Shown here one piece after another: positions 1-10,889 of a stretch of DNA of 64,000 nucleotides. The DNA is from Limnomonas spitsbergensis (taxonomy: Eukaryota > Chlorophyta > Chlorophyceae > Chlamydomonadales), in NCBI GenBank assembly GCA_037349105.1, contig JAYJMM010000120.1, positions 3,786,001-3,850,000 on the forward strand. Reading direction: 5' to 3'. The stretch's first letter is position 1; each line of letters opens with the position of its first letter. The position numbers and the translations under genes were made by a program. Below the pieces are notes generated by a model that ran no database searches, had not been told where the DNA came from, and worked only from the letters and a program-made list of their open reading frames with translations.

Positions 1-270
1 CACCAGCAGCAGGGGCAGCATTCAAACCACCCATGTTGAAATGTAATATTCAAATATCCCATCCACCAGCAACATGGGCAGCATTCAAACCACCCATGTT
101 GAAAATGAAATATTCAAACATCCCATCCACCAGCAACATGGGCAGCATTCAAATCAGCCATGTTGAAAATGAAATATTCAAACATCCCATCCGACAGCAG
201 CAGGGGCAGCATTCAAATCAGCCATGTTATAAATTCAATATTCAAATATCCAGTCCACCAGCAACAGCAG
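1..270. repeat. 63-64-bp tandem repeat, about four copies
   Basis: Four imperfect copies of a unit of about 64 bp run in from the window edge. Each has a CCAGCA block, then GGGCAGCATTCAAA, then CCATGTT, then an AT-rich ATATTCAAA part. The copies differ by scattered substitutions. The short reading frames crossing it are by-products of the repeat. Confidence 0.85.
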
Positions 271-659
271 CAGAATCAAATCACCCATGTCGCAGCAGTT
301 TGCAGCGCACCAGTTTGCTGGTCAAAGCAACGTGCACGAGAGTCAACATGCTAAATGCGGCACAAGCCATGTAGCACGATGCGAACGACCACATACACTC
401 ATAAGTAAACCTACAAAGGCATTTCCCCACCATCCCCGAACGACCCTTCCATCCACGGCTCAAGTGCTTAAGCCTCAACGAGCGCAGTTCCCTGTAAAAA
501 TTCAGATCACTGAAGGCGCACCATGTCCACACTATCATAAACCTTAACACCCCCTGGGCATTCAGCTTACTCAAATCACACCATGCCCATGCAACCTTAA
601 CCCATACCCTCCCCCCCAGGAATTCAGCCCGCACAAGGCGCACCTTCTCCTGTTGATAT

Positions 660-895
660 AAGATGTTCTGCACCACATCTCCCTGCAGCAGGTCACACAT
701 ATTGGAAGTATTAGAGTGACCATGCACCACATCACCCTGCAACAGGTCGCACATATAGGAAGTATTAGAGTGACCATGCACCACATCCTTTTGCAACAGG
801 TCGCACATATAGGCAGTATTAGAGTGACCATGCACCACATCTCCATGCAGCAGGTCACACATATTGGAAGTATGAGAGTGGCCCTGCACCCCGCC
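660..895. repeat. 60-bp tandem repeat, four copies
   Basis: Four copies of a unit of about 60 bp containing CAGGTC(A/G)CACATAT, GGAAGTATTAGAGTG and CCATGCACCACATC. The period divides by three, so long frames stay open on both strands. I read these as artefacts. The stretch from 896 to about 1240 shows nothing I recognise. Confidence 0.85.
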
Positions 896-1239
896 TCCCA
901 GCAGCCGGGCACATGCCAGCCTTCTGGTGACCCTGATGGAAGCAATCCAGCACCCCCCCAGAGGCTCAATAGCACCTCTTGCCAGGAAGCTTAGTGTATT
1001 AAATGCTGTAGCTGGAAGACAAAACAGGCGAGAGAGCAAGCACAACACCTTGTGTCAGCAAGCTGTCACGGCTCAGTCCAGCCCAGCTCATAAACCCTGA
1101 ACCCTAAAAGCCCTCAAAAGTGCTGAAGCTGAATATCACACATCCACGCAGGCAAGCACACCATCAGCGGAAGATCCCTTGATTGGCCATGCGCGGCACC
1201 GTCTGTCAAATTAAAAGGGTGGTTCACAATGCCTACCAA

Positions 1240-1345
1240 AGTAAAACTGACATCCACCGACCCACATGCCATTCACAGCCTTGAAAAGAAGCATGTCATT
1301 CGAAGCCTGGAAAAGGAGCATGCCATTCACAGCCTCTGCAGGCTG
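1240..1345. repeat. short direct repeats with GCCATTCACAGCC
   Basis: Three imperfect copies of a unit of about 36 bp contain CATGCCATTCACAGCC followed by TGGAAAAGGAGCA-like sequence. On the minus strand each offers a pyrimidine run plus AG, like a 3' splice site. This lies downstream of the channel gene exons and may be inside one of its introns. Confidence 0.55.
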
Positions 1346-1417
1346 CTGTTGGCAGCCTTGACAGAGCATATGTCAGTGCTTTGTTCAGTTTAAGCCAGAC
1401 TACCTTGGGAGGCCGCC

Positions 1418-1545
1418 GGGCGACCACCACTGGGCCAAACGGAACCGAAGCATATCCGGCCTACGGCCAGTGGCTAAGAGGCAGGGCCTGCAGCAACAAG
1501 CCACCTCAGCCATAGGCTGCGATGTGGTTGACGTGTAGCAGAAGC
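1418..1545 (+). repeat. dispersed repeat family C, copy
   Basis: Diverged copy of the non-autonomous repeat described at 17535-17690. It carries the CCACCACTGGGCCAAACGG core, a CGGCCTACGGCCAGTGG segment and the distal GACGTGTAGCAGAAGC end. It lies just beyond the last recognised exon of the minus-strand channel gene. Confidence 0.6.
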
Positions 1546-1717
1546 ACCTTAACACTAGCACATGCAGAAATGCTCCCACCAGCAAGTGAGCTAAAGCGGC
1601 ATCCATTCCCGTGCAAGCCTTCAGGACAAGACTCAGCCATTTTGATCGGCAATGCCACAATCGAGAGGGGCTATATCTGTCAGGTTGGTTGGGAGTACAA
1701 CGGCCTAACGGACTCAC

Positions 1718-2998
1718 CGTTAGGTTGGTAGGCAGGACGACGATCAAAACCCACACGCTGATGTACAAGAACGTCTCGGCAGCTGCACAGCAGAGTGGAA
1801 AATAGCGGCGGTCAATATATGTTACGGTACAAATAAGCTAAACTGGCAAAATCTCTGTGTCTGCCAGTGGACTTTCCTCAGATGCAAGATATCAAGGTTG
1901 ATATCTCACTGGAGTGTTGTTTACCTCCACACACATTTTACTGCATTTCCAGCTTGCGTGTATCATTGGGGTCATTCCGGGACAGTTGGGAGTGGGGTAT
2001 GGGCAGGACAGTCGACCCTCAGACCCTGAAGCATCTGGTGGGTCTGGGTTTTCTGCTTCTTGCAATCATGGCATCATTAGGTGCCGAATCTGGGTATCAA
2101 TGGATTGATGTGTATCGTATTTCTGGGGGGGATTTGGATTTTCTTGTACGAGTGACGCTGCTTGATGGCATTGGGTTTCTCACTCAGCCTAAGCCCAGGT
2201 TTGCATTTTCCAGCTGACCAGTATCGGTAAGTGAACAATCGAGACTGTTCAAATACCACAGAAAACAATCACGCCCTCTTAAAAATGCCGTGCCTCCACT
2301 GTCATTCGATTGCTGCAGGCCCCGAGCAGATGCACATAGCCTTGTTGTTTTGGTCTCCAGCTGTCAGTGTCAGTCTGGGCTACATATATCTATCAGGACA
2401 GATGGCAGTATAAGCATGTGGGATCTGACCCACAAGCTGAATTTGCCTGTGGTCACTCCCCAGGCCCACCCCGACTTGCCGAAGGTGATAATGCGCAGGA
2501 ACACAGCCATGTCGAGTCCGGCCACTCGGAGGACCTCGTCCTCTGACACCATCAAAACCAGCCACCACCATGAGAAGAAGCCGGGCGGAAGCCGCTTAGG
2601 CTTCGCCTCCACAGTCTTGTCGAACCTGGGTTTAGAGGACTTAATTAGGGGATTCATTGGCCGATGGCTGATCGTGCATGATAACAGGCATGCAGAGAAG
2701 TGAGGAGCATAGAGCAAGGTCCCATGTGCATGGCGTGGGCGAATGGCTCAGGCTATGGATGAGTGAAAGAGGCGGAATGGGTACCTCTTGGGAGCATAGA
2801 AGCGTCTAAGTGACGATGAGAGTCGAAGCCAACTGAAGAGCAGAAACACGATGATGGTGACTCCAATCTGGGCGGAGCAAATATCAGGCCTGGTAAGCTG
2901 ATTCAGAGTCCGTTATTCATTCACAGCATTGAATGCAGTTATCTAGTTGAAACCTGAACAGCAAAGACGAAGCCCACTGTCGAGTCCCCAGCTGCCAT
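1718..2998 (-). CDS. CSC1/OSCA-type osmosensitive cation channel, N-terminal part only
   Basis: This looks like the start of a CSC1/OSCA (DUF221/TMEM63) mechanosensitive, calcium-permeable channel. Exon 1 (2998-2954) reads MAAGDSTVGFVFAVQ. Exon 2 (2867-2785) gives the first membrane helix, IGVTIIVFLLFSWLRL, followed by RRFYAPKR. Exon 3 (2625 to about 2457) has the family signature SEDEVLRVAGLDMAVFLRI. Exon 4 (about 1782-1718) gives a second helix, LYISVWVLIVVLPTNLT, ending at a clear GTGAGT. Phases agree for exons 1 to 3. The exon 3 donor (2457 or 2470) and exon 4 acceptor (1782 or 1774) are uncertain. The family is usually above 700 residues, so most of the gene must lie to the left of the window or be lost. 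The start is the first ATG that splices in frame into the first helix. Confidence 0.78.
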
Positions 2999-3267
2999 TT
3001 CGAGGCAACTGTCTTAACGCCTGCTTGACCAGTCCCTCATATGCCTATCATGGCATTGGTGAGCTTATGATGTCATAGTTTGAATTGAAATTGACAAAGG
3101 ATTGTAAGAGCTCTCTGGATGAAACGAGGGCAATCGCGAGCACCTCGCGAGTGCGTGTCACCCGGAAACCTGCCACACATCAGCGAAGACAAAACTGGCG
3201 AGGACATTTGGTTTTTCTCAACCTGTGGATGCTCGAGCCCGCAGGATTGTATTAGACTATTGCCGCT
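2999..3267. promoter_or_regulatory. short shared promoter region between divergent genes
   Basis: Only 269 bp separate the start codon of the minus-strand channel gene (2998) from that of NDUFA12 (3268). Both promoters and 5' UTRs must fit here, so a bidirectional promoter is inferred. I see no clear TATA box or other named element. Confidence 0.5.
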
Positions 3268-4614
3268 ATGTCTTTCTTCCTAGCTCATATAAACAAGGTC
3301 GTCGAGGCGTCAGGCAAAAAGAGCTTACTTGCCCTGCTCTCATCTGAGGGCATCAAATTTTTCGGGGATGGCAATATAGCGTGAGTTTCATTATTGCCGT
3401 CTTCGATATCAGGTCCCGTCTTCGGTATCAGGTCCCGTCTTCGGTATCATGTCCCGTCCCGTTGCTGTCCTTCTCGTGACATGAGGGTTGATTCCTTATA
3501 TGCAGATATAACAAGCTCGTAAAGGGCCCTGGTACTGGAACTCTGGTTGGAACTGATACCTTTGGGAACAGGTCAGTTGCCTCTGAAAACATCGCTTCAC
3601 GTGCTACTTCTCGTTGATTTCATTTTGGTCTGCCGAAGAACACCTGTTTCGGGAGATGATATTTGCAACTTAGAAGCACGTTCTCATTTGCAAGGCTGTG
3701 GTAATTTGTGGTCCGATAGCTGGGAGTTTATGAGGGGGAAGATGGGGGCAAGGGCAGGAGAGGGTGCCTCTCCTTACACACACTACATTCGCATGACAAA
3801 ATTTGCACTCATTAGCTCGTCAATTTCTTGGCTCAGCTGGTTTGATGTTGGCCTGTGTAACCCTACATACACTAATAGGGCTACCCTGTCCCCAATCCCC
3901 ATGCACATCCGCCATGCGTTCAGTGGTGTTTATTTTTGCGCACTTGAGCTACACTTCATCTCCATCCCAGCCTGTGACTGAGGGAGACCTTGTTAAGCAA
4001 GTCCCACTGCTTGGACCACTGGCTCCAGGCTGTTCTAACTTTGGTGGCCGCCCGCTGAGACCCACTTAAAGTGGTCTGGAACTCATAAAGGAGCATGTGG
4101 CGTTCACCCTGGCACACTCAAGCGCACCTCCTGCCTGCGCTCCACTCCATGTGCAGATGTTACCTCCACTCCATGTGCAGATGTTAACCGGCAGTAATGG
4201 CCATTTAGTTCTGTAACCTTGCAGCTGGCTGAGGCTCTGTCCACCACGCGCATGCGTCCCCCCCCTGACACTGCACGAGTGCACCTCCTGCCTGCACCCC
4301 ACTCCGTACGCAGATACTATGAGAACGATGACCTACCTTACGCCCGCAAGCGATGGGTACTGTTCGAGGACACCTGGAACTACAACTCCACCAGCGTCTC
4401 TCCTGAGTGGCACGGCTGGCTGAACGGGATCAATGACTATGCACCGACCCGGTACGAGCACGTCAAGCCCATCTACCAGGTTGCCCCCTACGTCACGCGG
4501 ACGGGTACGCCTGACGCGTATGGGCCCAAGGGGTCTTGGGGTAACCCGGAGAAGAGGAACTGGAAGAAGGTGGAGTTCTGGAAGCCACCTGGGGCACCTG
4601 CACCCAAGGCGTGA
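3268..4614 (+). CDS. NDUFA12: NADH dehydrogenase (complex I) subunit NDUFA12/B17.2
   Basis: Accessory subunit of mitochondrial complex I. Three exons, 3268-3380, 3506-3571 and 4314-4614, join in matching phase to 159 codons plus stop, the usual family length. Exon 1 starts MSFFLAHINKVVEASGKK. Exon 2 holds YNKLVKGPGTGTLVGTDTFGN. Exon 3 begins RYYENDDLPYARKRWVLFED and continues through VSPEWHGWLNGINDYAPT to a proline-rich, lysine-rich end. The RYYEN, RWV and PEWHGWL motifs are diagnostic of the family. Intron 1 contains a 20-bp tandem repeat (3400-3465). Intron 2 contains two extra copies of the exon 3 acceptor region (4141-4186). No obvious N-terminal transit peptide is seen, as is usual for this subunit. 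A TGTAA follows at 4777-4781. Confidence 0.93.
3398..3468 (+). repeat. 20-bp tandem repeat inside NDUFA12 intron 1
   Basis: Three copies of GTCTTCG(A/G)TATCAGGTCCC in direct tandem, immediately upstream of the second exon's splice acceptor region. Each unit contains CAGGT, a potential splice-site string. Confidence 0.85.
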
Positions 4615-4776
4615 ACATCTTTTGGCGTCTTCAAGAGGCTTCCATGTAGCCCGTCTTTAGCTTGTTTAGAGTCTCATCCAATGGCTGGTTGTTCATTTCA
4701 AATGCATGACAAAATCTACGATGGAGATATGACATTCATGCACAACACTGAATGAACAGGTCCCTGCCTAAAAGAT

Positions 4777-4781
4777 TGTAA
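4777..4781 (+). terminator. TGTAA poly(A) signal of NDUFA12
   Basis: TGTAA lies 163 bp downstream of the NDUFA12 stop codon, a typical 3' UTR length for a chlorophyte gene. Confidence 0.6.
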
Positions 4782-6245
4782 CTGCACTGCCATGGATGCA
4801 TCGGCGGGGTTTCGAGCCGTGGAATGTGTTTGGCATGTCATGCTGTCCAAGTGTCCAGTCCCTCTGGCTGGTCGAGCTGTATGGGTCCGCCCAAAATGCC
4901 GGAGATGATCAATGGTGTTGTTACCTTGGAACTGGAAATCATTTTGTGCAGGGGAGGGAGGGGGATGAGCATATGGGGGGTGTTATCCTCCTTGGCTTGT
5001 AGGTTCTGGAAACGACTCGAATGCTGACATCAAAACTCCCCTCAGTTCGGCGTATATTCAGCCATAGCTGGCTTGTGGAGAACGATGAGAGCCTCTACCG
5101 TGAAAGGAATGCCGTCTTGGTGGATAAGAAACGGAGAAATTCTACCTAGCCTGTCCGAAACTTTGATGGTCAAAAGTGTTCCTCTGATAGTGCTGTCAGG
5201 GGTGCTGGACAAGAGTGGCCTCGCCCTGGAAACAATTATGAGGTACTGTGTAATAAGCTAGGGAGTGCGGGTGAGGAAAGTTAACATGTATGATAGATGC
5301 ACACGTGGGGTATACAGTAATAAGCCTCTGCCTCAATCGCCTGGCAGGACGGCTGGACTCGACTCGACTACTCGAGTGAGGAAGATTCTGCATCAAGGTC
5401 CCCCTCAATCAATGCCGCATGGCAAAACCGTCATCACCGACTCAAACTTATGCCATTCTCAACTGTGAGACCGGGCGCCCAACCTTTCTCGAGACATGGA
5501 ATGATAACCGACCGACCGGAGCAGCGACCGGAGGGATTTCACGTCCTGCTATTGGACACTTTTTAACTAAAATAGCACTAACCAATGCAATGTGAAAGGG
5601 CTGTGAAGGAGGTTGCTGTCGTATGTTAACAGTGTATGCCGTGGGCCACATTCAGATACTTTGAACTTCAAAGTTTGATGGCTGCTTTGTAGTTTCGTTC
5701 GCTAAATGAATGGAGTCGAAATGGAACACTCGCACTCGGCGACAGACATCTCTGCGCAACGGCAGTACTGGTGAATCATGCGGTAAGGCGCTTAGCATTC
5801 AGGTAAGCAACTAATAACACTAGCTAGGGCTTCCAAAATCAGAATCATCGGGACTGCCCAAAGCCCCAAACTCTTGCCCCGGATGACACACCGAATACGG
5901 TAGACAATATCACAGCGAAGTAAGAGAAAGTCATCAATTGAGTGGCGAATCCAGCAGTGCGATCGAGTGGAATCCTAGCATACGGTACTAAGCAAATGTG
6001 TGAAACTGCTCGGTGACTCATGACTCATGAAGTCGTGGCACTGGTGGTTTGGTGCACAATGGCATTTCCACCCCTAGGTTTCCCTACTTGCCATTTGATG
6101 ATTATATAGGATTAACAACCTTGCGGCACCCTACCGCCCCTGAAAACCTTTAGCCTAGTTGCCTGCTTGGCACCCAAAAGACCGCCTTTCATGATCAGCA
6201 GCTGTTCCGAGCGCGATTTTGCTGCTATTGCAGCAGTAGCTAGAA
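4782..6245. other. intergenic region without a recognised gene
   Basis: Both strands carry only short frames with no family resemblance. A stretch at about 5073-5140 reads ENDESLYRERNAVLVDK on the plus strand but has no convincing partners or splice context. Part of this interval should be the promoter of the TBC gene. Confidence 0.5.
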
Positions 6246-9200
6246 ATGGCGTCACTGAGGGACTCGCTAGGTAGGTTTCAGAGGTCCTAGAGGCGTTCGA
6301 CCTTCTACAAAGCATGTCTGACTCTCAGACTAAAACCTTCACAAACATGTTCATGTATGCACAGGTTTCCTGCTACCCCCTGTCTCTGTTCTGGACGGGG
6401 CTGTGCGCACTGTGCCCCTGAACCCGATTAAGTTCGACGCGAAGCTTGCGAGCAAGTGGGAGGGGAAAAGCTTCATTATTCCCCCTGGCGAATCGACGCC
6501 GTGTCCCCAACATCTTCCCGACTTCAAAGACATGAAAACGTTGCTGCGGCAGGGTGGACTCCCAACCTCCCTGCGCCCAGGCATGTGGTTCTGGCTCTCT
6601 GGGGGCCTCGACCTACAAAATTCCATGCCCAAGGGCCACTACCAAAGCTTGGCTGGCAGCACATGCAATGTGGATGATACCACCACCATGAGCATCGAGA
6701 ACGGCTGTTCCAACCTTCATGGCGCATTCCAGCACCACGGCCTCCTCACCAGCGCCAAGGTACAAGCTCAACTGTCGCCCCCACCCCTAGTTTTGGGTCC
6801 AGTACTTTTTTTACAAGAATGGATGATCCCCAGGGAGGACCAATGTCTGACACTTCATACTCCTGAATTTCTGCATGCATGGGCTCGTCATCGATGAACT
6901 TGTTTCGCAATGATATTCTTATTTGCCCGAGGATAATGAATACCACCTTGTGGTCATGCACTGCGTGCATTTGCCTTGCATGTAAGCCACCAGCATCCTG
7001 CCATGCATGTTATCCGCCTGCGTCCTGCCATGCAGAATCAGAGCCTGCCAGGCCGACCTCCGAAGTCTCGCGTCTGAACCTTCGCTGCCGCCGAAATCGT
7101 GCGCAGGGCTCTGAAGTCCTCGCGCGCATCATGTACGCGACTGTTCAACACCATGCCCTCCTTAAGTATTCCCGCAGCCTGCACCAGCTCGCCGCTTTCG
7201 TTTTGGTTGTCAACGGCGTCGCACGAGAGGAGCAGGCCTTCTGGACGATCGTGGCGCTGGTCCAGAACAAGCTGTTCCCAGCCACGCAAGGCCAGGTACT
7301 GTATTTCTGTTTTGTGCTACTAGATGCCGTCAGGGGCATAATCTTGACTTGTCCAAGCAGCATGACTGGTCGCGCATGAGGCCTCCTGCCAATCACCTCC
7401 AGCGAATGAGTTATCTGAAATATAGCCGAAATGTCTCAGGTGGGGAAAGTGGCCAGGTTATAATCCAGTTTTGGCTGGGATAATTTCAGGCATAACCAGC
7501 GGTTGCGGCGCCAACCAATGTGCTTGACATATGAGCCGCTGCACCATCTCCTGGTTGTCACTCTCTGCTACACAGGCTCGCTGAGCAAGCACCAGTTTGC
7601 GACACGCTTTCGCGCTCCTGAAGCTGGCTTGTGCTTCTCTTTCTCAGGTCACTGTTGGCAGCTTTGTGGAGCAGGGCGTCCTAGAGCGCCTGGTCGCCAA
7701 GAAGATGCCCGCCATGTCCGCCCACATGATAGGCATCACGGCTGTTACGGCTAGCTGGTACAAGACAGCCTTCACATCACACCTGCCACCGGAGGTAAGG
7801 TACCCTGGGGATGACATTCATGGGGGTGGTTGTTTTAGTGCACACAATACCACCTTTGGCAGGCCGCACCGCGGCCACTCGGCCCATGGGGGCTGAACCT
7901 TTTTGTCTCACCTGCCACCGCAGGTGAGGTGCAGAGGGGATGGGCATATAGGATTCAGGGTGCTGATTGTTGGCGCTTGTTTGCAGTAGCATTCATGGGG
8001 GTGGCTGTTTTAGAGCGCACAATACGCCTGAAGCAGGCCGCGGCCACTGGGCCACTGGGTCCATGGGGGCTGAACCTTGACTGGCATATGGCCGGTGGCT
8101 CAAGCAGCAGGGCATGCCACACCAGGTCCCCGGACCCCAAGGCTTTGGTGTAGCTGGTGTAGGGCAAGTACCCTAGGAGGGTATGGGCCTCAAATGCAAC
8201 CCGAGGTACAGCGCTTTCATGGACAGGGAGAGCCTTCCCTACCGCGGGATTGAAATGTGCAATCGTTTGTGACACACCAATCCATTTAATTTAAATGAAT
8301 GTTACAAAGTAACCGACTGAGCACACTACCTTCAGGAGTTTGGGCGTTCCTACGCGTCGCAATTAGGTCCTGACAATGATTTCACAATTGGATTCAAAAA
8401 CGATTGCACAATTGATCCTAATGAGCAGAGGGCAGAGTTGTGACTATGCTTTGACAGCACAGCTACGAGTGGTTAGGTATGAACTGCCGTGGCTGTATGT
8501 GCATCTGGTTCTTCTTGCGCCGCTCATGCGTCTTCTTGCCCTCACGTTTGTTTCTGTAGACTTGCGCTCGCGTGTGGGACTCCATGTTGTGTGAGGGCAA
8601 CAAGGTTATGCACCGAGTGGCCCTGGCTCTTCTGAAGGTGAGGGGGGCTGGCAGTCTGGGCAACTGAAATGTTTATTCTTCCTGGACCACAAAGAAGACA
8701 GCAGGCATAAACATGCGACTGCTGATCGATTTAGTTTTTTAAGTCCAGCCGTAAAGTAGAGTAGCAGGCGGATGAATTGTCCTGAGTGTCCGCTTAGTCT
8801 AGATTTGACAGCCACGCTCAGCACAATGTGTTTATTGGTGTCTTTGTTGTGCTGATACGGTATGTGACTAATGTGAGTGCAACAAATATAGTTTGCTAAA
8901 AAAAAACATGACTGCATGACGGCTTAGATTCAAGGCTGAGGCGGTGGACAGCAGATTGTGCTTCACAGTGATGCTTGAATGTTGCAACATGTCAACATGC
9001 TGCAAAATTGCATGACTGAATTGGTGCAAGGCAATCGTGCGGTGGGCCGCTCTCAGCATATGGTTCCTCACATCTCACTCCGCACTCGTTGCAACATGTT
9101 GCAATATCGTATGCCTGGATTGGTACAAGGCCGTTGCGGTGAACACTGCTCACTGGACAGCTGGTGCTTCACAACTCGCTTCACAATGCTGCGACATGTT

Positions 9201-9937
9201 GCATGACTGCAGAGGTATGAGGCCATTGTAGTGGGCAGCTCCCAGCAGATTGTCCTGCACAAGATCCTGGACATGCGGGTCAGCCGCATCACAGCGAGCG
9301 AGGAGCTGATGCAGGTAGGGAAATCATGTGTTCGATTTCTATATTTATAGGTCGGGCAATCATGTGTTTACCCGCAAGCGCACGTGTGTCTTGTCAATCT
9401 TTGCTATGGAGGGCATGGGATACATGCATCGTGCACACCTGTGGTCCATTCAGGGGGGGGGGGGCGTATTCAGGATCTCTCTGCGCCATAAACTGATTGT
9501 TGTCTATGCGCTGTTTGCCCTGCTTTCAGGCGGCCTTCAAAGGCGTCGGGAGTATGCCCAGCTCGCGTCTCTCACACTTCCGCCAGGAGGTCCTCGTCAG
9601 CCCCGAGCTGGCCCGCCTGGCGGCTGTGCACAAGTTCTCCGCCGATCTGCGCCTGGAGCAGCAGCCGGCCCCCCTGACTGCCGCCCTCCCGCCCTCCTCC
9701 AGCCAGTTGTCTGCCAGCCTAAAGACCTGGACCAACGGAGGCATGCGCTCTAAGGGCGCCAGCATGGCCAGCAGTGCGGCTGCATCCTCCTGCAGCGACG
9801 GCTACAGCAGCGGCGACAGCCACGACGTTCTGCGCTCAAAGACGCGGACGGCCTCTGGACGGCGCGTCACGATATCCGAGGACGCTGCCACAGTGATCAG
9901 GAGCGCTGCGCAGCATGTGCCGGTTCGGGCTGCCTAG
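6246..9937 (+). CDS. TBC-domain (Rab GTPase-activating-like) protein
   Basis: TBC proteins stimulate GTP hydrolysis by Rab GTPases in membrane traffic. Seven exons are proposed: 6246-6270, 6365-6759, 7107-7295, 7648-7794, 8560-8637, 9213-9314 and 9530-9937 (447 codons). All introns after the first are phase 0. Recognisable blocks are LLRQGGLPTSLRPGMWFWLSG (domain start; exon 2), LAAFVLVVNGVAREEQAFW (exon 3), VLERLVAKKMPAMSAHM and WYKTAFTSHLPPE (exon 4), and RVWDSMLCEGNKVMHRVALA (exon 5). The C-terminal region is serine-rich. Two oddities: the usual YCQG glutamine-finger block reads YSRS, and the arginine-finger block between exons 2 and 3 is not open in one frame, so the start of exon 3 is uncertain. 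The first exon is the weakest call. Confidence 0.82.
7845..8115 (+). repeat. dispersed repeat family C copies in TBC intron 4
   Basis: Two partial copies (about 7845-7895 and 8010-8110) share GGCCGC..CGGCCACT and CCATGGGGGCTGAACC. The second continues into ATATGGCCGGTGGCTCAAGCAGCAGGG-like sequence, the family hallmark, and ends near GGTGTAGCTG. Confidence 0.65.
8980..9275 (+). repeat. three tandem copies of the TBC exon 6 acceptor junction
   Basis: The true junction (ACATGTTGCATGACTGCAG then AGGTATGAGGCCATTG, about 9193-9275) has two degenerate copies upstream at about 8980-9075 and 9090-9170. They share CAACATG(T/C)TGCA, a GG(T/C)(A/G)CAAGGC segment and CAGC-like endings. The copies cover intron and exon sequence together. 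Confidence 0.75.
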
Positions 9938-9999
9938 GTTGTGGAAAGGAAGCTTCCGGCCATCTACGTTCTTTGGTTCAACCTTTTTTTCCTTGGCTC

Positions 10000-10004
10000 T
10001 GTAA
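10000..10004 (+). terminator. TGTAA poly(A) signal of the TBC gene
   Basis: TGTAA lies 62 bp after the stop codon at 9937. Confidence 0.5.
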
Positions 10005-10889
10005 GGGTTCAGCTGGAGTTCAGCCACCTGATGGTCTCCAGCTGGAGTCCTCATGGATGGCTTGGCCCCAATCGGTGTTTTGGCTGCCCAAGGGCGGCCT
10101 GATTATGGTGACCTTGTTGCTGAAAAAGAAATACTAAGAATTGGCTCCATAGATTGGATTGCCCCCTGTGATGTTTTTTCTGGGTTGAAAAGGGGTTGTG
10201 GCTGTGACGATGACTGGTTTTGTTGAAATTCACAGAACCTCTTCCCCACACGAGTTGGGGGAAGCAATGTTGGTGGGCGTCAGTCTGCTTTGAAAAATCG
10301 ACGACGTTCGTGATTTACTTTCCTGTCAACAGCCTTAGTAGGCAAGTTTTATAGCGGGGCATGGACAAAGCCCTTCAGGGAGTTAGCACCTGCATTTTTT
10401 TTACGGTAATTTAAGGTGAGTGACGATTTTGTGCCACTAATTATAAATTTATAACGGTTGCTTCACCTCAGACCTCCCAGATGAATGCACCTGATGGGTG
10501 TTTGAAGTCATCAGGCCTTCGTTGCCACACCCAAGACATCCCTTTCATCAATACCTTGTACTACACACCATGTTGCTTCTCTTTCTTGTAATGCTGTTAG
10601 AGATTAAGTGCCTCCAACTCGAGTATTCCGTCGAATGCATGGGTTCCTTCTTTTCTTTTGCAGCGAAAACTGGCACAAAATAGTGTTTCAAAACTTCGGC
10701 ACAGCTTCAGCATTAATTTACCAACTCTCTACTCGAGTAATCCCTAGGCGGCTGATCTATTTGACAGTTTTACCTTATCGGACACCATGATAAGCAGGCA
10801 TCATGCAACATGGGTGCGTCAAGGGGTCAATCTCCATCATACGTATGGTACGCTACTTGTCGCCATGGATAAGCACTGCTCTACACGTG

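Noticed and set aside
281..1048. 255-codon minus-strand frame with CDLLQGDVVHGHSNT units
   Set aside because: Follows from the 60-bp tandem repeat at 660-895; no family resemblance outside it.
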